A DNA stretch of 64,000 nucleotides from Roridomyces roridus (taxonomy: Eukaryota; Basidiomycota; Agaricomycetes; Agaricales; Mycenaceae), in the NCBI GenBank assembly GCA_029378245.1, contig JARKIF010000014.1, positions 248,001-312,000 of the forward strand, given 5' to 3'. The notes beneath the pieces were generated by a model. It ran no database searches, was not told the origin of the DNA, and saw only the letters and a program-made list of their open reading frames with translations. Position numbers and translations under genes: made by a program. Below are positions 1 to 10,770 of this stretch, piece by piece (position 1 is the stretch's first letter; each line of letters opens with the position of its first letter).

Positions 1-777
1 CGTACCCGAAGTGCAAAGCAAATGTATCGTTGATAGGCAGGTCGAATCTCGGAGTACTTACCGGGACTGAATTCAAAACGGTAATCGTGGAAGCGAGATC
101 AGTGAGCGAACAAACCAGCGGAACACATTCGGACGGAGCCCGAACGTCGAGCGAGAAGAGTTGTGATGGTCAAAAACCTAGTTTGGTCAAGTGCCAATGA
201 ACGTGCGCGGACCAGGAGTCCCATCTGTTGGCAGAGGTCAGCGAGCAGTCCTCGAGGAATGGAAAAGACGGGGTCCCGCAAAGACTTGATGAAAGACGGG
301 GTTTCTATACATTTCTTGTGTCGTCAATGCAGAACCCAAATCTAGATGCATTCGAGCGTGCGTCGCAGTCGGAACGCGTATATTCAAAGGATCTTGGTAG
401 AAAGACAGTGATGGTGAGCAGCCGAGGCTGCTCTACAAGGGTACATCGATGCGGGAACAATTCCGATAATGAGTCCAGTCCGAGCGTTTCAGGATTACAA
501 GTACAAGGGAGTGAGCGGATGCTGAGATGCGAATAGGCCTGTCGGATATCAATGAGTGCGCGGGGCGAGATAATCGCGGGTGATGGAAGACGGGAAGAAC
601 GGTCCTAGGGGGAGTCGGCGATGGGTTACGTTGTTACCCCCTCAGACGCCCAATCGCTGCTTGAGGTCCACAAAATCCTGAGAACGAAAAGTGGTCCAAC
701 ACGTGAGCAAAACTTGCATCTCCTTCTTTCCCTCGCTATTCCATCTCAGAATCAAGCACAGCATACACAAACAGGAC
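1..777. other. no gene recognised
   Basis: Only short overlapping frames occur here on both strands and none resembles a known family or links across plausible splice sites. The right part probably includes the 3' untranslated region of the RING gene that ends at 778. A gene reaching in from outside the window cannot be excluded. Confidence 0.4.
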
Positions 778-1853
778 TCACCGGTCCCTCTTGAGCCATT
801 CTGCACGGAGCTTGCCACCCTCCCTCCAACACGCCAAGTCGGAATTGGCCACTTCCAATTCTTCTTCTTCCTTCGATCTGCCCTTCTTGCGCCCCCATTC
901 CATATCCCATTCCGATCCGGGCGGCCAATTGCCCTCGCTCTCCTCGCGTTTCACGACGAGATGCGAACCGGCAGAAGACTGTGCGAGCTTCTCTATCATT
1001 GCCTCGCACATGGCTGCGGCGGTCCGGTTGGGGACCTGCGAAGAAATGTTAACGGCATGCAACTACTGAACTTTTGAACGCACGAATGGAAAGGTGATAT
1101 CTAGGTAGTCACATGAGAGCCAGGAAGCATGAACACATCTGTGCGACGTACCTAGACGAGGCACTCGGTCTGGCGTGATAACAAGCAGGGAGCGACACAT
1201 GGGACAGTCCACGGATTCATGCCAACCGCCGCAGGCCTTGTGAAGGCGAGAGAAGAAATGTCGCAGGATGCAGAGGGCACAAAAGGAGTGGCCACAGGCC
1301 CCTGGATTCAAACTGAAAGGTTGGGCCATGATCTGGATAAGCATGAGCCAGAGCTGGGACTTGTCACGTTAAGGGTACCTCGAAACATCTATTCACGTCA
1401 GTAGGATAATTGGTGTATAGGCAGGACTGCACTGACAAGGGACATGTGAAGTGCTCTTCGAGGTCATCCAATATGGACTTGGATTGACGCGTTGCAATCT
1501 GAGAGAGGATGGTGGCTGCCTCGTCCTCTTTCCGCGAGAGAGACCGCGAGCGTTCGTCGAGCTCATCGGACTTGCGCTTGACCTCCAGCTCACGCAGCTC
1601 GAGATTCATTTCGCGACGAATCAGCTCGGATGGCGTGATTCGAGTCGAACGGCGGGCTGTTCGAGTGCGTCGGAGACGCATGCTTGTCGTCTCCGCTGCT
1701 TGGGCTGCCGTGGGATCTCAACGATGGGGACAGTCTTGACCTCTGAACGCACAACATGAGGAACGAATAGAAAAGGACGAGATACGCACCCTGATTGTTG
1801 AGGCGGGAAGAGCGACGGGTGCTGGGGCGCGCAGAGGTCGCGGCTTTGGGCAT
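778..1853 (-). CDS. RING-finger E3 ubiquitin ligase (small, coiled-coil N-terminus)
   Basis: A RING protein, probably an E3 ubiquitin ligase, of about 269 residues. Six exons fit: 1853-1790, 1716-1437, 1388-1379, 1332-1152, 1100-1084 and 1035-778; all phases agree and no stop intervenes. The N-terminus is basic. Residues about 45-105 are rich in Glu, Lys and Arg and look coiled-coil. The RING follows: FTCPLCFEIM, then CGHSFCALC, a longer loop, and CPMC, a C3HC4 arrangement. After the RING comes TFPFVPNRT, the spacer often seen in fungal proteins of this type, then a charged tail. The second RING cysteine pair is completed only by a 10-nt exon. The start ATG at 1853 has a good frame and no upstream rival. 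Substrate and location cannot be read from the sequence. The exon 2 acceptor is the least certain border. Confidence 0.78.
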
Positions 1854-2544
1854 CGCTGGCTGGTAACAACAAGACCAAACAACACCTTCACACCTACTTG
1901 GTACTCTTCAAAGCACTCTTGCCACTTCGCTCAGTGCTCACCTGTGCTCATCTTCATCTTCATTCATCTCATCTTCTTATCGCGGGACCCGATCTTTGCA
2001 ATTGCACTGTGCAGGATATTCCGTCTTTCCGTTTAGCCCCGTCAGTCCCCGTCAAGTCACCTCGACCCCACTGCCAGGCACATTTCTATTCAAATTTCCG
2101 CGGAAGTTCTTACAGATTTTCTTCTGTTTTTCTCCTCGTTCTTGTCAACTTGTCTTACGAACAGCAGGTGCCAACAATATAAAAGACAGCAATCTACATC
2201 ACAGATCTGTTATATATGCCCTTTTTTGAAGCGGAACCCGTGTCGGCTATTCGGAGAGAAAACAGATCGATGCGGCCTACGCCGCGGGCGGGGTTGATGC
2301 GCTTACTGGGGCATGAGCTGGAAATATTAGACGCCAGATTTCTTGTTAGGGTAGGCACGACCGCAGCGGATGAATAAAATCGATGATGGCGGAACAGGAA
2401 AATTGTGGAAGCGTTCAGGTGTGACGTGACGTGGTGTGACGTGACGTGACATAATCGGGGATCGAGATCTTATTCGCGTCCCAAATCAATGACCTTAAAT
2501 CAGTCGCTCTCTCTGCAGGATGACCTCGTACCTCTACCTTCTTC
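1854..2544. other. divergent promoter region between RING gene and Con7-like gene
   Basis: A 691-bp interval separates two divergently transcribed genes. It contains only short frames without family resemblance. Its right half carries a dense TGACGTG cluster (2421-2450). A pyrimidine-rich stretch around 1900-2180 may be untranslated leader. Confidence 0.5.
2421..2450. promoter_or_regulatory. TGACGTG repeat cluster upstream of the Con7-like gene
   Basis: GTGACGTGACGTG is followed after two bases by GTGACGTGACGTGAC, giving four overlapping ACGT cores about 95-125 bp before the ATG. TGACGT is the binding core of CREB/ATF-type bZIP factors, so this may be a control element of the zinc-finger gene. 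That role is inference from the motif alone. Confidence 0.45.
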
Positions 2545-4177
2545 ATGTTGGGTGCACTTAAGCAGCTGCATCTCCCCAGGATATTCCCCGACGCCCCCGC
2601 TCACGATCCATCCGTTCCTCGCAGCCTGCTCCGCCACCATCCCGTCCCCGACTCGGTCTTATCCGAATCCTCCTTCGTCACCGTGGACGACGACGAGCAA
2701 CTGCCGCTCTCACCTGGCGGGCCCAATTATCAGTATGGCCCTCGCGACTCGCGCTCACCGACCCACCTTTCCTTCGGGTCCGCGACTTCCTATACTGCCA
2801 CCCCGTTTCCATACACCACGCGCGATTCTTCTGCCCGGGATCACTCTCCTTCGGCCATAGAGCCTCCAACTCTTCCGATGGGTCCTCTGAGTGCGCCCCA
2901 CTCTCAGAATCGCTTCTACACCCAACCACGATCATATGGCGCGCTGCCTAAACTATACACGTCTAACATTCTCGACCAACGCCGCATGTCTGAGCCCCAT
3001 TTGCCTCAGATTGCGGGCGCCAACCGTGCTCATCAATACAACTACGACTACAACAATAATTACGAGGTGGAAACCTCTCGCTCCCCGGATTCGCCGTTTC
3101 TTCCCCGCGTCGCCAGTCTCGACTCCCTGCGGCGCCAAGAGTGGAAACAGGAACCAGAGGACCCCCGCCCGCTCGGCGACGTCTCTCCTTTCCAGCCTTC
3201 CTTTTCCTCCATCTCAGGCTCGCCACAGTATGTGTTGCGGAGTGAGGAAAACACCTACGGGCCCTCGCCTCCGGGAACGGCCACGTCCTCCTCGTCCACC
3301 GCAACGCCCGCTGCAGCTGCCCAGGACTCTCCAGAAATGGGCAACAAGAAGACTTATTCTTTCGTTGCTCTTCCTGGAAATACCGTCCGCAAGCGGCCAC
3401 GGCGGCGCTACGACGAGATTGAGCGGCTGTATCACTGCTCGTGGCCGGAATGTACCAAGTCGTACGGTACACTCAACCACTTGAACGCCCATGTCCAGAT
3501 GCAAAAGCACGGTCCTAAGCGGAGCCCGAACGGTAAGCACCTCTGAATCAGCTTAGCCGCAAAAGCTCATTCATTTCCCTCTGCCAGAATTCAAAGAACT
3601 TCGGAAACAGTGGCGGAAGGCCAAGAAGGAGTACGAGTCACCCAGCCTTGGCCCGATTCGGCGCAGCATGAGTCTGCGTAGCGATGACCTCTACCACGGG
3701 CACCCCTACAATGCCCCCCACCGATCGTTTTCGCATAATACCGCACTCTCCCCACCGCTTTCAGTGTCAATTCCTCATGGGTCCTACGGTGTAGACCAAC
3801 ATCTTCGGTATCCGCCGGACACCAGCGGGGAAATCGACCCACAGCAGCCGTACGGCGGCATGGAATTTCGGCAGCCCAGCGCGCCCACAGGCTGGACGCC
3901 GTCTACCTCACGGGGCGAGATCTACCAATCTCCCCTGACGGCTCAACCGACGTACCCGTACCTGGACAACAGCCACCCCCAGATGATGGAGAGCGCATCC
4001 TCTGTTAATAGCTCATACAACACGAGCCCAGCTCGGTCGACGCTAGGGCGTCTACCGCCAGGGAGCATGCTGTTGACGCCACTGGTACAATCCGCAGACA
4101 GCTATCCCGAGCCCTACTACGACGATGAGGCGCGAGATGGGCAGCGGCTCGACTCGGGGAGTGGGGACGAGTATTAA
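2545..4177 (+). CDS. Con7-like C2H2 zinc-finger transcription factor
   Basis: A 525-residue protein from two exons (2545-3532 and 3588-4177; intron GT-AG, phase 1). The first 260 residues are Pro/Ser-rich and disordered. The conserved core starts with SFVALPGN, then the basic run RKRPRRRYDEIERLY, then one C2H2 finger (C-x4-C-x12-H-x5-H, with YGTLNHLNAHV between), then EFKELRKQWRKAKKEYE. This order matches Con7 of Magnaporthe and its relatives, nuclear regulators of morphogenesis and conidiation in ascomycetes. The C-terminal 190 residues are again disordered. The start is uncertain: the base string CAG/GATATTCC at 2576 looks like an intron acceptor, so a further 5' exon may exist. A degraded copy of the 5' part lies at 18980-19397. 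Function in a basidiomycete is inferred from the family. Confidence 0.85.
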
Positions 4178-7100
4178 TTCTTGCTAAATTTTTTGGACAC
4201 TGGCCTATCTTGTTGTTTTCTTGTGCCCCATAATGTCCCACTAATCGCCATTGGACTAACTTATCCCGTTGTAGCTGTATATTGTGTACATCCTCTTGTG
4301 TTTTTGTTCTGTACTAATACGCCAAGGCAAACTTAATTTCTTCGCTGCTTCGCTGTGCTTCTCGACTTCTCACTCAGAATCGGCATGCCAACTGCGAAGG
4401 CTTCTCTGTTACGTAGCGGTAAAGAAGCCCGGCCGGATGGGGCGGGCGCGGGAAGCCGTTGGATGGCAGGTTAATAACATGGACACCGACACCGGACAGT
4501 CCATTCCAGGGGATGATGAGATTTATACACCCAGCATCACGCGCGCAAGTACTGTGCAATCTGACATTCAAAAGCAGCCAAAAGCCCGAAAATAAAGGAT
4601 ATCGGCAGCGAGCGTCGGCCTCAGTGACACTGATGGGATGTACGCGCGGGGCGAGATCTCCGAAAGCTAGATTCCTTGGAGATTCCCAAAGCTCGACAAT
4701 GGTGACATCACTGCTGCAGTCGACGTGCAAGACTGTTGCTGCCTGGTCCATGCCAACGACCACAATGTCTAGCATTCAAGGCATTCCCCTCCAAGTCGTA
4801 CTTACTCGACAATCTCCTCATGGAGATGCCCTTCCCTCGTGCGCCTTGGGTCTATCAATAGCGTGCCAGAGTCTCAGACTGGATGTTATGATGACACTGA
4901 ACGGCTGCAACTCAGGTGTTGCCGCCGTATGTTCCGATGAACTCTTATGGAGCCAAAGGTGTGTCGGATCCGCTGTCTTTGAATCCGCAGATGACACTGT
5001 ATTTTACAAGTATTTATCTGGGGGTAAGATCTACGCACCGTATCGGGTGCAGGTACCCAACATCTCTGCAGTGAGAATGCAGGATCTTCAATCTTCTCAG
5101 AAGACATGTACCTAATCTTGCATAGGTCATTGCTCTCCGACAATATTCACGTGTGGGGTGTGGTATACATTCGTTGTCCCTCTGTACTGTTTTGACGTGT
5201 TCAGGAACTCTCAACGCAACAACCTCCACATTGAGTTCGGATGCAAGCCCGGAAAAACGGCGCCTCAGCACTTGCGTCTATGAACAGCTTCCTTCGCGCT
5301 GCGAATCGCGCATCAAGGACTCAGGCAGGTTCTTTCTCTCACAATCCGATGTGAACTCACAGGAGGAGCATAGCTGTAGGGGTCTTCACTCATCTGCTCT
5401 CGATTGCCAGGGTCGTGCGTGGACTTTCACGCGCTGGGTTCGTCCGTCGACCCGATCGAATTCCAATGTGACTGGGCATTTTACTTATTCTGTTCTCAAA
5501 AAGTTGAAACTTGAAAAAGTCCGGAGAAGTGTTCGTCTGGTGGCCAGTCTGGACGTAGCCAAGAGCAGAATCACCCGACTGCACCGATGATGAAGCACAT
5601 CGTTCCGAGGGATGGTTCCTGTGCCGTTTGGGACGTCAAAGCTGGCCCTCACCGCCTGCCGAAACTCCCTCGCTGCTACAGGCGAAGAAAACGAGGAAGA
5701 ACTCAAGATTATCAAGATTGCTGGCCTGGATGTCCACATTCTTCCGTTGACACACGCCGGAGGCCACGTTCTGCTCTTCCGGGCTCTTAAAAATGGCGGT
5801 GGCATGCAAGTGTTTGTATTGTAACAGTTCGCATGTCTGCTGATACAAGATACTTTCAGCTTCCGAAATCTAGTGAATTGGACAGACCCCGAGCCTTGCC
5901 GCCATTTACCTCAACGGACGAGGGGACGCCGGGAATTGATCCTCTCCGCACGATGAAAATCACTCATGTGAGTCCCAATTCAAAGAACTGCATTGGCAAC
6001 AATATGTACGGGCACAGATATCGGACGTTTCCCCAATTTTCTTTGTGTACTCTACCAGCGCCAGTTCGGTCGCTGGGCGGCGCAAACGACGAAGGACAGC
6101 GATCCCAATATCGATCTTGCCCTACAAGATAAATCTATCATTTCACTCCATGTAGGTGACTGGCAATTGCCACTCTGACATCGTCTGGCAAGTTCTTGAC
6201 ATGGGGAAGCTACCCGGCCGGAGCACTCGGCCTCGGGAACCCCGATCTCACACCCGGTACCCGGGCGCCTTCGCCGCCGAGCGTCAACGTTTAGGATGCG
6301 CTGGAGCGTAGATGGATTTGCCCTCAACTGCCCAACACCGATAGTCCAATCCGATCACGCGCGCAAGACGCCGAAAGACCGCTTTTACTTCCGCGTGTGC
6401 ATCTGGTTGGCAAACATGTGTGTGCATGAGGACCCCCGAGCCTGTGTAATAAATTGAACTGCCGCAGGAGCGGACTTGATCATGAGCTCGGCCTCCGTTC
6501 TTTCCAGGTTGTGGTGCGCAATCTAATTCCATTTGTAGCCTGACGCTGAGGAATCTGAGGAGGAGAATTTGAAGAGGGTGAAGCACAAGTCTACATCGAA
6601 TCCATCGCGGTCTACCGATCCAAACCCCGCATTGCCAGTGGGCGGTGGCGTATTTCGCGTAGGATTTGCCGCCACTGGGACGTGGTATGTGATCCATGTC
6701 TCTTGGGTGTAAAGTTGTAAGCGAGCTGTTCCGTTCGGATAACGCCTTTTGTAATCGAATACATTCCGTCTGTCCGATCTCAGTATTCCATGGGTCATTG
6801 AGAGAAAACCACGGTGTGCGACGGTGTCGAACGCGACGGGCTCGGAGATCGAATATGTTGTTCTGCTTCAGGTAACTGGAAGACCTGCCAAATCAGAGTA
6901 GATTTCGTGTCCTTCTTCGAGTACACATAGGTACACATGCGAGAGCATGCGAGGGGTGCAAGCGATGTTACGTAGACAACTTTGAGATACCGGTGAAAGG
7001 CACAACGAGCGGAAACCAGCCTTCCGAGGTCGGAGTAATGTTCGCCTGGCACAAGGCTGGCATCCCTCGGAATAAGGCGTAAAGTCGCGGGAGTTGCCAG

Positions 7101-7838
7101 GAGTTGCTTGCCTCGCCCGCGATTAAGTTCCTTTGTTTGAATAGGATTCCCTGCTTCAGTTGTCCTGTCTCTCCTTGCACTCGGAGTCGCCTAATGGCTG
7201 CTTACCGAAATTAAAATTACGAAGTCGCGTAGAGCTGTCCCGACTCTTTCATTTTCTCTTTTGCTTCCACGATCGTGTCAACATGACGCGCTTGGGGAGG
7301 CGTCGCGAGTGCTCCAGACTGGCACTGAGCCGCTGTACCGAAGACATGGCGCCTTGCTCCATCGTCGCTTCGGTGGATGAACGGCTCGTTGACGTGCCCT
7401 TCAAGTTGAAGATGCACGAGGCCAGTGAAAGCCGTCATTTGAGTGAGCTGCATGTTTCCAAGGGTCGTTCCGAGGTGAAACTGAGCCGACGGGACCCAGT
7501 TGCGCCAACACAGGGACACTGGACGGCAAGGAAAACTCCGAGTCTGATGGCAGTACTCAGTGGTCCTGGAGAGATGGTCTCAGACCTTACCTTTTCGACC
7601 CACTGACGCGTTTGACCTCAATCTCAGGCGGTTATGGCTTTGTTGAACTTGGGATCAGGGGTAGTCTCGCAAAAGACTTTCTGAAGACAATCGTTAATCA
7701 GGAGTCGAGTTCGGAGTGGTGCATGTGTGATCGTGTGACTCGGACCCACTGGCACAACCAGGTCGGTTGAAGTCCTATTCGTGAGCCTGCTCCGCGACAC
7801 ATTATAATATACATCCAAAATACAGTAAATTACAGTCC
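4178..7838. other. gene-poor interval, no supported gene
   Basis: About 3.7 kb in which every frame is short and none could be joined into a protein with recognisable motifs. Short protein-like stretches appear, for example near 5612-5824 and 5993-6178 on the plus strand and 6523-6798 on the minus strand, but stops and missing splice partners prevent a model. The interval could hold a decayed gene, a non-coding transcript or long regulatory DNA. No terminal repeats or reverse-transcriptase-like motifs were seen. Confidence 0.4.
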
Positions 7839-10641
7839 CTACATTAACTCGGAGAAGAAGAAATCCGTATTAGATGGTGGTGGCCCAGCAACTAGACCAC
7901 TCGGAATCTCGACCATCTCACCAGAGAGATCTGAAACCAAAGTTGAGCACCAAGAAACTCCCAACGAAAGTAAAGCATACCGAGCAGTTTGATCTTGAGC
8001 CCAATTTCCGTCAGTGCCTGCACGAACCCAGCTGTTTCTTTGGAGGACACATGCCCGCCGTCGCGTCGAAGCATGTTGAGTCCATCTGTCCAGTCTGCCC
8101 AGCGAGATGGATCCGGTGCTATCTGGTCTGCCAACGACCCTTCATGGGCGCTCAACAGCGAGAAGGACAGGGGAGAAGGTATGAGAGGCGAAGTCGGCGG
8201 AAGGTCGCTCTGGTCTCGAAGAACGTGGGCTGGGGCAGCACAGGTGCCAGTCGCAATCTCACTGATGGCAGCGACTTCAATGCGTTCCGGAAGATCCTCC
8301 AGCCCACTGCGAACGGCAAACTTGAGGGTACTGTCGACGTAGTGCAGGAATTTGAGCCCGGGGTCCTGGAAAAATTGAGTAAGGATACGACGGACAAGTA
8401 TGCACAAACCAGTCTCATGAACCTCCAAGGTCGATTCGGTCTTCGAGGCGTCACAGAATTCGGCGGAAGCGCATTCATGAACCATGCACCTTGTATCAAG
8501 CACTGTATCCGTTGTTGCCGGACGAATTCAAACGACTCCTTGTACAATTTGGCGCGCAGATTGCTGCGAGACCTCAGTGTCGCGCCAGAGACGGAAAAAC
8601 GAATATACACACCGTACGGGAATCTTGCTGAGTAAATCATCCTCGAGCTCGAGCTCCTTCATCTGTCTCTCCCGAACGCTTCGGTACTCGCATTCTTTGA
8701 ATTCGTGCTCAACCTCATGCCACGGTCGGACATTCTCGCTACGCAGAGCAACTTTGGCCCTAAAACGGATATGAGCGGGATGCGGACGACCGCGAGATCA
8801 ACGTACTGGCTGCGAACGAGAGCCGCGACTCGGGTAAAGTCGCCAGACGCGGCCCCACTTTCACCCCACATACGCATGAAAAAGTGGATGGCCAGAGAGT
8901 GGACTCTATAGAAATCCAAGAAGAATGGCTGGAAAGTAGTAGACGTTGAATCTGTAGGACCGTCAGCTGGAGCAAAAGACGAGCGACGGGTCACTGACAT
9001 CCGGGGGCAAAGATTGCCCAGTGTTCTGATAACATCTCGACCACCTCGTTCGAAGCTTTAGCAACAGGACATCTTCGAGTTGGAGGTCGACTACGTTGCT
9101 CGAGAATGATCTTTGAGAAATCGGGATCGGACTCCACAAGTTTTTTCTGGGAACAGAAGTTAGCAGATGAGGATGCCAGACGGAACAAACATACCAGACA
9201 CTCAAGGCCCAAGACACCGGCATCATTGAACTCGAATTCGAGGTTCTCAGAGTCAAATCCGAGCAATCGCCATTTCATGACCGATCCGCTCTCGTCCACG
9301 GACTCGGTCAATTTGCTGCCGCCCCATATCACCCCTAGAGCGGCGCTATGAGATGGCTCGAGTTCATCAACCAGGGTAGTCTTCTTGCGATAAGTTACCC
9401 TGATGATATTGGCCTGAAAGTCTAAGATGGAAGACGTCAAGTCCTCGATGGTGTGAGAGGACATGAGTCGCTGGGTTCACATGAGATGGCGTAAAAAAAG
9501 GCTCGAAACCAACGAACCACGACAGCTTTCCGAACATTCAATCTCTCCAGCTCTGAAATAAACTCCTCCCATCGGTTGTCGCTGGCGTGCGATAGGAGAG
9601 AGTTTATGAGCATCATGCTGTTGGCAATGAACATAGGGAGGCAACGACCAGATGGAAACGTACCTGTATTGGGTCATAGCCGTGTCTGCGCTCCCAAGCC
9701 TGCTGATGACAGTCTCCAAGAACCCACGTCCCTTTCGCATTTGCTCAAAGACGACAGAGAAGCCGTATCGGTAGACGGATCCCGGAGGCGGAATAATTGG
9801 TCCCCTGCTGGAACCAGGCTGAATGCCGGGCGCGCTTGATGGATCAGCCTCGACAAGTTTCTTGAGAATTGCCGTGGCAGGGCGGCACACATTGATCAGA
9901 GACTGGGGGGAGGACAAAATTTGGACGACTTGGAAGATAAACGCGTCATCGAGCGTCGCCCAGCCATAATCTAATTCCATCAAGTTTTGCATAGCAGTCA
10001 ACGCGTACTATTCAGCGTAAGCAACGAGAGACGAGGAAAGAAAAGATACAGACGGCAAGTGTGTTCCCATGCGCCGTGAATATCACTTGGATAAGCTCTG
10101 AAAGTCCCGCGCGGTTGATAAACTCTTGAGCAAATTCTTCCTCCTGTGTTCTTCTCAGTTCCGTGGCTCGAAGGATGAATTGCGAGCATACCCGGATGTA
10201 TTTCTGGAGAGTGAACAGGGTCAATTTAAGGGTCGTGGCGTCGTCTTTCAGCCTTAATTTCTCGGCCGTCTCTCTGGCTTCGCGTGAAGGCGCGTTTACC
10301 AGTCTGAAGAGCGTCAGGCGCCGTCCATTCTCGCACAGCAAGACCACGCACTTGAGATTGACCTTGGTCTTGATCTTTCGCCGCAGATTATCGTTGGTCA
10401 CCAACTCGTCCGTCTCATCTCGAAGAGCAAAATTCGAAGGCGGCTCCTTTATCTTGAGATTTATACACAGTTGTTTCACGACATCGTCCACGGTGAGGAC
10501 TGGGTCGATGCGCGTCCGGACAGTCAGACCAGAGGCAGTTGTAACCGTGTTTGTTGGAACGAGAGGAACGGCCGAGCTCGCTGTTCCATTGACTGCAGGT
10601 GCTGCTGCAAAAGCGGTACGCGTATCTGCCCCCGTAGACAT
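7839..10641 (-). CDS. ELMO/CED-12-like protein (Rac GEF cofactor)
   Basis: A homolog of ELMO/CED-12, the partner of DOCK-type exchange factors that activates Rac at the membrane. Ten exons fit without a stop: 10641-10054, 10007-9664, 9617-9521, 9470-9195, 9146-8999, 8966-8807, 8759-8613, 8563-8410, 8365-7981 and 7930-7839, giving about 796 residues, near the usual ELMO length of about 720. The N-terminal third looks like an armadillo-type helical repeat. The middle carries the ELMO domain (FFLDFYRVHSLAIHFFMRMW). After the helix KECEYRSVRERQMKELELED comes a PH domain with QRIQCLIQGAWF, WRFMRL and LKFLHYVD. The tail ends KIKLLDLSGEMVEIPSG. The start ATG at 10641 precedes a low-complexity leader. 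An alternative acceptor at 8951 would shorten exon 6 by five codons. It is divergent from the gene at 10771. Confidence 0.88.
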
Positions 10642-10770
10642 GCACCGTGCTGGGAGTCATGAGTCCGATGTATGTTTGTGGCGAGGCGCGCTGCTCACCG
10701 TGGTAGGTAGCAGCTGAATTTTGCTTTGATTGCACCGCCGCCGTCAGCACAGTCTCTTTCCACCACCACC

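Noticed and set aside
4459..5115. 218-codon plus-strand frame in the gene-poor interval
   Set aside because: No motif, no plausible splice partners and a composition unlike the neighbouring genes.
7874..8635. 253-codon open frame on the plus strand
   Set aside because: It lies opposite the PH domain and tail of the ELMO gene, whose minus-strand exons carry clear family motifs; the plus-strand product resembles nothing.
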